Assembly (NCBI RefSeq): GCF_037975245.1
Contig: NC_092570.1
Span: 325,501 to 389,500 of the forward strand
Source: Apostichopus japonicus
Taxonomy: Eukaryota > Echinodermata > Holothuroidea > Aspidochirotida > Stichopodidae
Reading direction: 5' to 3'
Length of the DNA stretch: 64,000 nt
Shown: positions 11,995 through 24,074 of the stretch, one piece after another
Layout of the letters: every line of letters begins with the position of its first letter
Position numbering within the stretch: position 1 is the first letter of the stretch
Program-made: the position numbers and the translations under genes
The notes under the pieces: model-generated
Databases searched by the model: none
Told to the model about the DNA's origin: nothing
Seen by the model: only the letters and a program-made list of their open reading frames with translations

Positions 11995-12436
11995 TCCTTA
12001 TGGTGGTGTACCGTAATTTATGATACCCAAGTAATGAACTTCAAATAATCAAGAACTGACTAGGCCCTTTATTGAAGGTACCATTCTGGGACCGTAAAAA
12101 GATATGTGGTAACCATTGTCTCCTTTTGGCATCTTTGGCGATCCATATAGACATTATAGACTGACCCGACGACACCGATGATGCACTTCAAATACAAATT
12201 GATTTATTTTCAGTCTGCACAAAGGGAAAAAAAGTAGACTAACTCAATATATAATTCAACTATATAATTGAACCGAATAATTAATATGGAACTGTCTCGC
12301 GGTCACGGACAAATCTAATCCCTGTTCACAATTGGTATAGCCATGGATATTCTGAAAGTTCAATTATCACAATGCCGCACAGGTTTAGAGTACAGCAACA
12401 GTTGATCTTTCACTACCATGCTCCTTTTCTCTCCAG

Positions 12437-12628
12437 GTTCAATCAGGGAGCTGCTACCGCCCCCTTACTAACGTCAGGTTTAACTCTTCTGTGACCCTAG
12501 GGTACCTTATGTTTGCAACCTCAGCCACACCATGTTATCGTTATTTTAGTTTTGCTGGCACAACCCGAAATAGAAGTTACGTGCCATGCGTCTTGACAGG
12601 AAGTTTTCAGAGAGGTCCCTTAAAATAA
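12437..12628 (+). CDS. candidate terminal exon, Cys-containing peptide
   Basis: A strong acceptor (ctccttttctctccag) is followed by 63 open codons and a TAA at 12626-12628. The peptide contains SGSCYRPLTNVRF, TPCYRYF and SYVPCVL, which would suit an extracellular or secreted domain. No start codon, no partner exon and no family recognised. It could form one gene with the candidate at 11846-11994 only if that one is internal, which its stop argues against. Confidence 0.2.
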   Translation, partial: VQSGSCYRPLTNVRFNSSVTLGYLMFATSATPCYRYFSFAGTTRNRSYVPCVLTGSFQRGPLK

Positions 12629-13611
12629 TCTTGGGGACCCGTATATATAGGCACTTGCCCTACCTTTGTATATAATCCGGCACTGCCACAGTGCTCCGAG
12701 ATTTTCAACATTTTTGGTCTGTAAGTTTGTAAGGCGTAAACCCTTTATCTAATGACTCAGGCACACACAGCCAGCTGTTCTAAGAGATCTAGTTGCAGAT
12801 AAACTCCAACATTGGCCCTGTTAATATACGGAAATGAAGGCATTCGCCAAGTCTATTGTCATGTTTAATAGGCAATTATACATCAATGGTCTAGTAAGCC
12901 TATATACTGGATTCCCACGCTCCACAGCGGCTTTGGTTTTTATAACTTTCCTATGGTTACGTTGGCTATATCCGGCAGTGTGCATGTTGACTATTCACAT
13001 CGGTAGAATTGGGTGTACAGCGAGTGTTTTCATTGTCGACAGTGATACGTTTTACTAATATTAATGTTAAATATCTTCACTAAATAACTTATCATTAAAT
13101 AGACCTATGGCAATCATCAGAATAACATTATACTACACAGGTCACGATGTTCAAAACCATGCATGATTATTTTCTTCTAGACCCACCGTGTTGCGAAAAT
13201 GTTCTCATGTTAACGGAAATCGAAATCATACTTGAAGTCAATATTTTGTTGAAAATTCGCATAACATGTACGTAGGCTATATTAATGTGTGGGCTACTAT
13301 TACGTGGGGCTTGTAACTAAGGACAGCAAGGTATGATTTCAATGCAAGTTGCAGCAAAACGGACAACATCTTGAAAAGGGGTGGTTGCATCAGTACACAT
13401 TGCCTTTTCCTCCAGCCCACCCACCACACACCCTTCCGCCCCAGATCATGTTCAAGCGTTTCTGACGACATGCATCGAAAATCACGTAACGCGACTTATT
13501 TGTGCTGCGAGTTTTGCCACTGAAATATGACCTATGCCTAAAAACATAGTTTACTTGAGTTTCCACTATAGCCTACTATTGTCATATCAACATTATTAAT
13601 AAGAAAAAAAG
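12629..13611. other. no gene seen
   Basis: AT-rich; short open frames without splice or family support. Confidence 0.5.
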
Positions 13612-13687
13612 GCGTAGCGGGGACACGCTAAACCAGAAAAAAGAGGCGTAGCGGGGACACGCTAAACCATTATGAGCCTCATAATGC
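13612..13687. repeat. 34-bp direct repeat (two copies) and a palindrome
   Basis: GCGTAGCGGGGACACGCT plus AAACCA occurs twice (from 13612 and 13646). It is followed by a near-perfect palindrome CATTATGAGCCTCATAATG at about 13669-13687. Confidence 0.8.
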
Positions 13688-15309
13688 TAGGTTATTCATT
13701 ACTTTATTGCTGTCTTTTCTTGTTTAGGCCTGTATATATTTTTTGTAGGCCAACAGTGCCCGAAAAAGTGCAATAGTACAAATAATCACCTATCCACCAT
13801 TACCAGAAAAACCACGAGAGTGGCATGGCTGATGATCACTAGACTCTTTATTACAACCACATGTTTAGTTCGTCTAGCCTATTGTACTTTTGTTTTCATT
13901 CCTACCGTATATGCCTATACTTCCATCCCACTGTGTCTGCCTACTACGTGTTATGGATACTACTATTACACAAGAGGATATCAGGACAATTATGATGGAG
14001 TAACAAAACTGATCGAGCTTCTTCCGTATACAATCACGGCCTACTTAAATCTGAAGCATCTGGTTTGGTTTTCACTACTGCGAGCAGGGAATGACCTTAA
14101 TTTGGCTTCCCTTCGTATCGATTCCTTTCATAATTGTCAATGTGAACGGTTACGATGGTATTTGTGCCGTCAGCTTTCCAATTCCTAGGCCTATTTTGCG
14201 TCTAGGCTATATAATACACTTTAAGATATTCAGTAGCTTCATCGGCCTACGTTGACCAAATTGATAAAATTGAAAAGTGTGACACTGCGTCCCTCTCTCC
14301 CATTTGAAGATAATTTTGGAATTTAACGAGGACTATAATATATTACATTTTCTAAGTTTGTGGGGCTAAAACACGGGAAACGTGGCCTATGGTAACCCTG
14401 CGCCAGCCCATATATAAGCAGGTCACCGTGTATCTGGGTGTGGCGTAAATGGGAGTTATAAGTGTTATATATATATGTTGAAACCTGTCCAGTCTAATAC
14501 GTATACCGTATCTTATGAATCTGTTTCCTCTGACGCCATGCATGTAGTGACTTAAATTTCGTATGATTTCTAGACATAATAATTAATGATACAAGAGTTT
14601 TCTGCTAAGAGTAAAGTCAGATAGACCTATATACTGCCTTTTGTAATACATGCATTCATATAAACGGTATGAAGTACACACACAGACACGTATACGAATA
14701 TGCATATACGCATATATGTATATGCGTACATAATTATGTACATAAAACTAATACACCGTGTGATTACTAGTATATATGGCCAAAAATGCATCTGTGATAT
14801 AATGCTAGGTAACTCTGTGCTCACTCCCCTGCCTCACCCCATTCTATCCAACCCATCATTAGTATGACTAAATAAGCAGCTTTTTAGTTGGTCGTAAATT
14901 TTCCAACCTATCCAAATCATTTTTTTTAAAATAAAAAGTCAATCACCTAGATTTTCAACTAAGTATGGTTTAATTAGTGGGTAATAAAATAACTTGATTC
15001 AGTCCTCTTGTTCATAGAGCATAGACTAGTAATCACACTTAAAATCTGCAAAGCCATATCTATTTAATTTTAATTTTACTCACTTATTGAAATGAAAATG
15101 AGCTATTCAACCTATCAACATGTCGGTAGACTGTGAGATTTTAGTATAAAACAGCATCAAACTCAACTCAAAACGCTGCTTTAAAATAAAAAAGACACAT
15201 GTTGTCGGTGCCGGTTTCAATTGTCACAGTGGGCCAGCTGAAAGGAAGTTAAACCCTAGCATTAGCAACGCCTTTTTACGCTTTTAATTGTTTTTTTTTT
15301 TGTGTTTTT
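13688..15309. other. no gene seen; AT-rich
   Basis: Contains a 122-codon open frame at 13820-14188 (+) with a hydrophobic start but no family likeness, and alternating purine-pyrimidine TATGCATA-type sequence at about 14690-14740. Confidence 0.45.
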
Positions 15310-15592
15310 GAGTGTGAAGTAAGGGCGTTGGGGGACCTGGGTTGTGTGAGGTAAGGGCGATGAGGACCGGGCGATGTGTGAGGTAAGGGCGATGGGGGCC
15401 GGGGTGTGTAAGGTAAGGGCGATAGGGGACCGGGCGGTGTGTGAGGTAAGGGCGACGGGGGCCGGGGTGTGTAAGGTAAGGGCGATAGGGGACCGCACGG
15501 TGTGTGAGGTAAGGGCGATAGGGGACCGGGCGGTGTGTGAGGTAAGGGCGATGGGGGACCGGCGGTGTGAAGTAAGGGCGATGGGGGGGGGC
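15310..15592. repeat. G-rich minisatellite, 28-31-bp units, about 9 copies
   Basis: Units share GTGTGAGGTAAGGGCGAT followed by GGGGACCGGGCG or GGGGCCGGG. Two unit lengths alternate, which hints at a dimeric higher-order unit. The array is stop-free in several frames, giving overlapping open frames on both strands that are not genes. Confidence 0.92.
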
Positions 15593-18434
15593 GGGGAGAC
15601 GGTTCTTCGAGCAATAAAAGAAACAAGAGGTAAGATTTGGATACATTTTCATTATCATTTTCTTTAGAAGCTAATTAAACCAACATCTTAATTCTACAAA
15701 CATGTGATAATGTTTTCTTTGAAACATATTGACGGTTAGTTTTACATCAATGCGACAGATTGCTTCTTTAAAGATGGTGTCAAATATACAAAAAGATGAT
15801 AGCTGTAACTAGCCTAATTGATTCGAAACAGTAAATAACATATATATATATATCTGAGGTCGCAGGTCAAATATGTACAGTAATTTCTGTTTAAGTGAAC
15901 TAACACATACAGGCCTATACTTTTGGTTGTACGAATCCTCTTACATCAGAAAATGTTGACAAATATAATTTCCAACAAGGGTGTGGTCACGATGTCTATG
16001 CAAGCATGTGCTCGTCATGAACATTAAATAACAATGTGTCTTCATTTCATAATGACATGTTGTTATTATTTTTACAGCACAACTCAAGGTTTACAAAATA
16101 AAAATGAAAACATTGCAACGGAAGGTCCTGAATAGACTTGCTTCGTGTCAAAAATAATTACAACATGTCATTAATTGATTACGACACGACACGGCGTATG
16201 CTACCATTCGAGTCGCTGGTCGAGACTATCATGACCGGGTCCTTGCATTGAATGAATATAATAACTAGGAAGCTATGGAAGAAGAGTTGGTGTTATATCT
16301 TTAAATATATACTAAACAGGTTTCTGGTGTCCGAACCTACTCTCCAAGGCTTTGTTGTATTGAAATCCAAAGCGATTGAAAATTAATATTCAGAGACAAC
16401 AACAAAATCTAAATCTTAGCTGATTGTGATCGTTCGTTGCCTGACATCGGAACGTTGTAAGGAAATTTATCGGAACGTGGTGGCGATCAATACAACAATA
16501 TGAGGTACTAAAGTGTGTAGTAACACAGTTATACATTCATAACATGCCCTCGAAAATGTATTCAATTTCAACATTGGATCTTTGTAAATCAAATTTTGCC
16601 ACCGGAAAGGCACTTAAAAACCACAGTTTAAGCTGCCAAAATAGAAAACATATAATTTAGCATCGTAACCCTGATATTGTTGTATTATACAGTTAAATTA
16701 TGCAGAATGTTAATATACAGATCAGTCGCCCGGCACTAGGTTTACCAACAAGCATACACGCCAGCCATTGTCCTCAGCGTGCAGCCTGGCAACAGTTTAT
16801 TATAATAATACTAATACTTATAATAATAATAATAATAATTGTTTATCTCCTTATTTCTTGTTACTCTCAGATAATCTGTAATATCGTCATTCCTTAATTT
16901 TCTGAGTTCATTTCACTTGTATATACTTTTCACTTCAACTCTAACTATATTGCTGAAGAAATTTCAATATATATTGTAAACAATCAGTACTCCTACTTTG
17001 TCAAATATCAGTCTTGTCTCACTTTTATTTTTCTTACAAATATATATATATATATAATATATTAAATATATGTTGTCAAGGTTAATATTTACAATACTTC
17101 AGCGGTCTTTACTGACACCCAGTATGGTGACAAAATTAAATCGCAACGTATCCTTTAAGACATGACCCATGTTAGTGGCTGTTCAACTTGCACGTAGGAA
17201 TATAAATTATTTTGAAGGTCTATTAAGGACGACAGGTGTACATCCTTGACAACTTATATAATAATGCGTATACCAATGCGCATGCGTATGCCATCCAATC
17301 TGTTTTCACAGACGCCGGCGAGTATTAACAGGATACATTTAGGCCAAACAAGTTCATGTATATTTACTTGAAAAACTATCAAAAGGACTAAAAGTGAATT
17401 CAGTTACATTTCAAATACAGTTTGTTGTTATGGTGAAACTATTTTGTAGTACCAAAGACCCAATGTGTGAAAGGGAGTAATATATCGTATTGAACATGAG
17501 TACATCATTAGTAAGTTATTCAGGGAAAAAAACAAGAATTTATAAGATAGCATAACATGTTTACGATGTATTATCTATCACTGTTAGGTTAGTTGTTTAG
17601 CACTTATACACATTGCTGGAACCTATCTTAAGATGAAGTTGAAATACCCAAACACAGAATTAAAATAAAGATTGGTAAAGAATGGATTATATTCAGTTAT
17701 TATAGGCCTGGAAAGAGCAGACGATATCATCCATTGAACTTCAAAAGTTAGAATTTCAGACAAACTTGAAAATCGAGTGCGTTATTCAAGGTTAAATATA
17801 TATGTAAAAATAACAAACTGCACTGACTATCAAATTTCAACATTCACGTTTTGTAGTCTTTGCCATAAAGTAAAATTGAATTGTAGATTACAATTTAACC
17901 GAGTACAAGGTCTTTTCTCCATTATTTATTGCAATGTTTATTCTCTTTAATAAATGGGTTGTGTACATAGTGAATCTATTTAAATTTGTACACATTTTCC
18001 TTGAATGATGACTGTAGGCTGAACTTTTATTGTTTATTTATCGTATTCCAGCAAACAAAGAAGGGGGTGGGGGAGGGGGGAGGATGTTTCAATAGGTATT
18101 ACTGTTTGCTGCAAGATATGTACCTCTGATCAAGTGTAATTGACGTCTGCAATGATCCGTTAAGGCTAAGACGTTGGCTGTTAGTTTTGTTTCTATTACT
18201 TTCTCTTTTTCAAGATATTCATCCTTTATAATATGATAAGTCTCTGCACTGCTCCTTTAAGGCTTAACTGAGAATGACGTCGGCTCATCATTGCATGCCT
18301 AAACGTTAACCTGTAATTCCATGGTATTGTAAATTCTAACAATTCAACCAAAAGATGTTACTTTACCTTCATATTAACATTAGAGCACTCAGTGGGTGAG
18401 ATTCAACACAATTTGTCCTTGACAAATTTGTATT
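15593..18434. other. no gene seen; simple repeats
   Basis: AT-rich, with TAA trinucleotide runs at about 16800-16840 and a TA run at about 17040. A G-rich patch lies at about 18063-18085. Confidence 0.5.
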
Positions 18435-18506
18435 GCGTTGTAACCATGTGATTTGAGGGCGTTGTAACCATGTGATTTGAGGGCGTTGTAACCATGTGAT
18501 TTGAGG
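18435..18506. repeat. 24-bp tandem repeat, three copies
   Basis: Three perfect copies of GCGTTGTAACCATGTGATTT plus GAGG. Confidence 0.95.
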
Positions 18507-20185
18507 GCGTTTTCCCAGAAGGTTTTGTCTTGCATCTGAGTAACTTTAGATGATAAATGGTCCTATGGTATAGAATCACACAACCTGGACTATCAGCGGT
18601 GCTTTTAAATGATCTCTAACGTCATCCTTTAAGCTTCTATTGTTGAAAGGGTCATTGCTCAAAAATAAAAGTTTTTTTAAGGATACAAGCTGGACTACTG
18701 ACAGTGGGTTCTATCTATAGCATCTACTAACATTGAAACATTCTCACACACCACAGACTTAATGTAAATATGGCAACGAATTTCCTAATACGACATAAGG
18801 AACGCTTGTAGAAATATATCCAAGGTTAAGGTAAATCAGTAGAATATTCAGTTTTTCACATGACCCGAGACATACTACGACAGACACACCATTGTAATTG
18901 TTATAGGTGTGTCTGTGATATAGACATATTGTCATGTGGAAATCCCTTGAAATAGTCCAGAACGATGGAGGATGCGAGCAATCGGCATGTATGATTACAA
19001 TCAGACGTTAGTACGTGACAGGTTTATGGCATTGTTTAATTAATGTGTCCTCTAAAGTAGTTAGAAAAACAAAACACCCACGTACAGTCTGGTACATGAG
19101 AGTAGTGTTAGTATTAAGAATACTGCAGAAGTACATAATGGTCAACTAGACAATGACAATTTCGTCATGGTAAAAAGGAAGCTTTACAACCGGGGGAGGG
19201 GGAGAGGGGTCCTACGGAAACTGAGGATATACAATAACGTAACTGTCATAGGGTGAAAATATCTCAATGAGTGGCACAAAAAGTCTAGCGACTCGTTCTT
19301 GGTAAACAGTTTTAACAGCCTCAAGATGTTTTAAAGTTGATGTTCAAGTGCCAGACAACTGCATTTGTCGAAGTGACGCCCACATCAGCTGTACGGCTAA
19401 ATCCACATAGACTTATCTTATCTGTGTGATTATTTCCCTTGATCACCCGTTATAGATAATTTAAGTGACGTCATATTTCCTTCGGTGATTGCTTCATAGC
19501 ATTACGCAACATATAATATGTCGTCTTATGTAATTGTTGAAAAGTGAAAGATTACACGATACCTTCGAACACTTAATACCGATTCAATATATTTTAATAT
19601 TGCGTATTGCAAACATCAACATCATGTAAAACATTCATTCAATCTTAATCTGATGAAAATCATAGCTATACAGCATTTTAACAAGGGGATGAAGATGAGG
19701 GAGGAAGTTCACTACGCACAAGACCAGCAATTTTATAAACAGGTTGTCAATATATCCAAAAAGACATGAAGTTAAGATGGTTTAATTGATAGAAGGAAAA
19801 TATCCAATTAGTGGTCCAAATTGTCCAATTAGACTCATAACTAGTGTTAATATTGTTCAAGTTATTCAATGTCTCACCTCCCCTCTCGCTCCCGTGATAG
19901 GCTATTCTTAGTTACTGGCTTCGCAAATCATAATCGAGTTTTTAAATTGTCTTAAGACAAGGCTTACAACCCGATTCACCCTGAGTAATGTCGGATTCCA
20001 AATCACTCGCAACACGCAGCCTTTTGTCGTACAAACAAAGAAAGCAAAAACGTTTAAGGATGGCTCTCCAACTTGCTCCCTATCATGTTGGTTAGTATAT
20101 TAACCAAACACTTTCAACATCCTGGGATGGATATGCGCGGTTCTTCCATATCCTCTTCAGCCTTCTCTCTTCGCCATCTATCCTC
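18507..20185. other. no gene seen; one hairpin
   Basis: Contains an 11-bp inverted repeat ACAGACACACC ... GGTGTGTCTGT at about 18878-18915 and otherwise AT-rich sequence. This is the region 3' of the fucosyltransferase gene. Confidence 0.5.
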
Positions 20186-21610
20186 TCATGCCCATATATC
20201 GTCCTCACTTCTGGAGTAATTTTTTGGATACATGAAGGTATTAATCCAGGATTTTCTTCCACAATACGTACAACTCTCGTACCAGCTTGGACCAAAGTAA
20301 TCCAGTTTTGGTAGTTCTAAAACGTGTTCGGTTTCCAGATATTTACTTAAAAGCGAGCATTGGGTCTCGTCAATGAGAGGTAGGACGAAATGTTCCTTCA
20401 TGATGTGTGTCGTTAGCACACCCATATTCCTCCATTTGAAATATTCCTTATAAAGATTATCGTTCGTGTGAAGTTCCAGTAAATAGGCTGCCAGTTCTGA
20501 CATTGAGTCAAACATGTCCATATGAATAAAGGAATTAGGTGGCGCAAATTTAAGATAATGCTCGTAAGGTGCTCCGACTACCACAGGTACCATCCCCAAC
20601 TTCAAAGACCGCCAAAATTTCTCAGTGATGTAATCGTCACAACAACAGTTTTCAAGACTCAGATAGAATTTGTACTTTGAAAATGTATCAACTATAGCAT
20701 TTTGGTTACTCCATTCAACCGTCCCATCTCCGCATTTGCCGTACGTATCTACGTTGATAATTGTTTGGAGTTCATGTACAAACTTGAGACGATCCCAGTG
20801 AAGGGTCTCGCAATGGCTGGCCATCCAAGCGATTAATTTGGTCTTGTTCTGAATAAACCGTTTCTCGTCTATATAAAGGGGTTTGTTACCTTCGTAAGGG
20901 GCGTAAGCACCATACGGGTTGAAAAATTCCGCATCCCTCTTATAGGTATCAGTCCAATCATATGTGACTTTGCCATATTTGCTAGGGGGTTGGACTCCGG
21001 GTACGTAAAGAGGACTTTCCTGGGTGACCATTACCCATCTTTGTCCTTTGGTACGATTCCCATGAGCCCAATCCCATTTATCTTCTGTCAACCAATTGTA
21101 AACGTTAGTGAATAATACAACATCGTAACCTTTCATCTCGACGGGTTCGTCGGTATGATTTAAAACCACGGAACAGTTAAACGCCGGACAGTCAACGACC
21201 CTCGGGAACTTAACGAGGTACTCGTACTCCGGGAAAACTGTAGGAGTACATACCTGAAGCCACAACGGCCTTAATCCAAATAGAAGTACAGATTTTACAC
21301 ACTTGTCATCATTATTTCTTATCACTGAAGATGACGGACTGTTCATTTCAGAGGACGAAGAATAGTCCATTTGGTTCGCTTCACGAATTCCGATTTCGTG
21401 AGGAAAGGTGTCCCCAGATAATTGACTTTTGGGAATGCAACGTAGTGTCATTTTACGGAATTTCGTTGATAAATCGAAATAGATGAACGCTGCTGCTATG
21501 ATCACTAATAAATTAGCAGCTACCCAGAGAGTATTGAAATATTTACCTCTCTTAAATTTCCCTTCCATTTTGATCTTTTGACGAGTACAAGCACTCTTGA
21601 CTGAAAACAT
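20186..21610 (-). CDS. alpha-1,3-fucosyltransferase (GT10), Golgi type II membrane protein
   Basis: A single-exon gene of 474 codons. The first ATG in frame is at 21610, and a TAG lies in frame 13 codons before it. After a short basic cytoplasmic tail, residues about 25-45 form one membrane anchor (NTLWVAANLLVIIAAAFIYF), followed by a Ser-rich stem and the catalytic domain from about residue 100. GT10 hallmarks are in order: WVMVTQESP (192-200, its Glu aligned with the proposed catalytic base of FUT9-type enzymes), YDWTDTYKRDAEFFNPYG (217-234), LIAWMASHCE (259-268), VDTYGKCG (287-294), the GDP-fucose motif FYLSLENCCCDDYITEKFW (315-333), LGMVPVVVGAP (338-348), and a C-terminal CTYC (447-450) like the conserved CxxC. 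Asn-glycosylation sequons occur at 145, 151, 185, 255 and 464. The expected role is transfer of fucose from GDP-fucose to GlcNAc in alpha-1,3 linkage on glycans in the Golgi lumen. It resembles the FUT3-7/FUT9 branch rather than FUT10/11, but the exact acceptor cannot be read. Three adjacent Cys in the donor motif are unusual. Confidence 0.93.
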   Translation of the reverse strand: MFSVKSACTRQKIKMEGKFKRGKYFNTLWVAANLLVIIAAAFIYFDLSTKFRKMTLRCIPKSQLSGDTFPHEIGIREANQMDYSSSSEMNSPSSSVIRNNDDKCVKSVLLFGLRPLWLQVCTPTVFPEYEYLVKFPRVVDCPAFNCSVVLNHTDEPVEMKGYDVVLFTNVYNWLTEDKWDWAHGNRTKGQRWVMVTQESPLYVPGVQPPSKYGKVTYDWTDTYKRDAEFFNPYGAYAPYEGNKPLYIDEKRFIQNKTKLIAWMASHCETLHWDRLKFVHELQTIINVDTYGKCGDGTVEWSNQNAIVDTFSKYKFYLSLENCCCDDYITEKFWRSLKLGMVPVVVGAPYEHYLKFAPPNSFIHMDMFDSMSELAAYLLELHTNDNLYKEYFKWRNMGVLTTHIMKEHFVLPLIDETQCSLLSKYLETEHVLELPKLDYFGPSWYESCTYCGRKSWINTFMYPKNYSRSEDDIWA

Positions 21611-22352
21611 TGAGGCTGTCCGATAGTATCTAGCTAACAACTTCTATGCCACGGATGTTTCTCTCAAAAGATAATAGTGTTTGTAAGGATTAGAGGCCTT
21701 TCCTAGGTCACTTGGTAACAGCTTCCGCAACAGAAAACGTCTCTGGAATATCCGATATCACAAAAAGTGTACCAAATAGGAATAGGTAATAAATGTATGG
21801 TTAGTTGAACAATTTCGAAGAATGAGCTACCTTTTCAACAGCGGTCACAATGATTGCAATCCATTAATGTTACCAACATCCGATTGACAATAAAAAGTTA
21901 TCGCCCAATTTCCAGCGAAGGATCAGTAACATCTTCTTCAAATGTTACGGCTCAGAGTATTTAAAATCCCTTTTTAGAGAGAAAAGAGAATATGATAGAA
22001 TAAAAAGAAAGCTCTTCATATACCCAGGTGTTGTAAAAAACAAGGTTGCGTCAAGTAGAAAACTTAAATGATGTTAGGAAAGCGACGAAGCTATTCACAG
22101 GAAGGTCTTTATGAGAATACACCGGTGTATCACCGTTGAATAGGAAGACCGTGTTCGTTGGTATAGACTGCACATGTGGTCTGTGACTGAAAGAGCATCC
22201 GTTGAATAACGAAGGAAGGTAAAGTTGGTATGAGAGAAGAGCGGGACAAATGAACGTCATCGAAATACTTCTTCCTCATTCGTTGGTTCGTTCTTAGCAG
22301 ATAAATATCAGCTGTGGATGAAAAACCTATTTGACCGTCCTAGGAAAACGAT
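21611..22352. other. 5' flank of the fucosyltransferase gene
   Basis: No upstream exon or clear TATA box recognised. The open frame at 22051-22260 (-) has no support. Confidence 0.45.
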
Positions 22353-22379
22353 ATGGCGGAACACAGGAAACCAAAAAAG
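22353..22379 (+). CDS. candidate first coding exon (MAEHRKPKK...)
   Basis: ATGGCGGAACACAGG in a strong translation-start context (G at +4) is followed after nine codons by a textbook donor, AAG|gtaagttt, at 22380. A divergent gene starting about 740 bp upstream of the fucosyltransferase would fit this, but no second exon was found downstream. Read through, the frame closes after 31 codons. Confidence 0.25.
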
Positions 22380-24069
22380 GTAAGTTTTCCTGACCGGACC
22401 TGTCTGTGTTACAAATTGACTAAGCTATCCGAGATAATGATATAAACAATATGCTAATAAGGATCTACCGGGTGCAGGCAGGGTCATGCTGCTAGACAGA
22501 GTATTGCGTCATAATGAATGTAGTATACCACAATGGTTGCATGTACATACTGTATTCATCAGTGTGGTTATTGGCATGCCAACAAACATATATTGGCGGT
22601 GTTGCGTAATTTGATGCATTTGCCTTGGTAATTTAGTGAGAGGGATAATTCAGTGAAACAGAAGTTCGCTTTCATGACGCCTGTAACTTCTTCTTCTTCC
22701 ACATTGTCCGTATGAATGTTTGTGTGAGGTTGAAAAGGTGTTGCACATGCCCAAGCCCCCATAACCCTACCGTGACACCCCCTCACCATGCCCCAGACAT
22801 GTGCATATACTTGGAGATGCCTGGATATGCATTCCGTAACGAATGTATAAGACATCCCGTCCCGCCGTACTGCCCATCCACACTTTCCACATTCCCTCTC
22901 CCCTTCCTACTTTAACGATCTCGATTATCTTTCAACAAATAACAGGTATCAAACGCAGGATCCCTCCAAGCATGGAGCTAGGTTTATAGCTCCATGCTCC
23001 AACGAACCCTTTTCTGTATTTAACATGTATAAAAATATCGCATCTTGCATCCGTTATTAGTCCCCCAGTACACCAGCCCTAGTTATACATAACAAGCAGC
23101 GTACTTCCTTAACTTTTATATAATAGTTTAGACAGCTGTTCTCGTGAAGAAAATGAAATCGAATTAACCGGTATTAAAGTCTCTTATTTGCTTCATAATG
23201 CGATAACCCTCGTGGACCTAAACAGGAAAGATCAAATGTTGTGACATGGATTACTTTGTAATAATGTTTTGAGACGTTTCTGTACCGTCATCCAAGACAC
23301 GTAGCAATGATATACAGTTTAAAGTACTTAACATGTGTCTTGGTACTGTACATTAAGTTGAAACGTAACCGTATTTCGCTATGACCAAAATCATGTTGTA
23401 TGCACACAAATAGTTGTAAAGAAATCCCCATTAGGTAATGACATTAACTTACCACACAGTTGTGCAGTTAACCTGAAAATAAAACTCAGGGTTGGTATAT
23501 TGGCTTTTATTTTTGGTTTCTAGACTGATTTAACCTAATAGTTATTATTTTCCCCCACTCTTTCTTTGGGGGGGGGGGGATTTGTCCTTAAAACGTACTG
23601 TTTCTGTCGAATTTTGTGCAATGTCACACATTTTCATAACGCAATATCTTCAATTTGTATACGTAGTACACAAACACACACACAAAACCGAGTACAACTA
23701 TTACGCTTTTAAGCACATTTGACCGTTTCCAGAGTATATATTTTGCACACCCCTTTCAGATATAGATTAACTTAAAATTGTGATTCTTTGTTAATAGATT
23801 TATTTAGGGGACGAGGAGAGGGGACGTCCTATGGCCCATTTTCAAGCTGATTGGCTTTAAGCGGCAACCATGCTAAACTAATTTATTTTGTATACCACAA
23901 CAAGCGTTCATATATAGCTGACAAACTAAACGATCTCATTGGTTATAAGTATTTTGCTGTTCCTAACCATGTAGGCCTAATACATAAATCTAATCTCCGA
24001 GCTTCTGTAGTCTACTGTCAGTGTTCTTGGTGCTGGTTTAGAATATGTGTTCATGTCGGCCTATATACA
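22380..24069. other. no gene seen; one perfect hairpin
   Basis: AT-rich with a 13-base G-run at about 23570. The perfect hairpin at 22970-22997 is listed separately. Confidence 0.5.
22970..22997. repeat. perfect 11-bp stem hairpin
   Basis: GCATGGAGCTA (22970-22980), a six-base loop, then TAGCTCCATGC (22987-22997). It shares the GCATGGAG core with a second perfect hairpin at 36585-36611, so it is probably a dispersed short foldback. Confidence 0.85.
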
Positions 24070-24074
24070 CTCGT

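Noticed and set aside
13820-14188. 122-codon plus-strand open frame with a hydrophobic start
   Set aside because: No family likeness, biased composition like the surrounding AT-rich DNA, and no splice context that favours it.
15262-15667. Four overlapping open frames on both strands
   Set aside because: All lie in one G-rich minisatellite with stop-free units.
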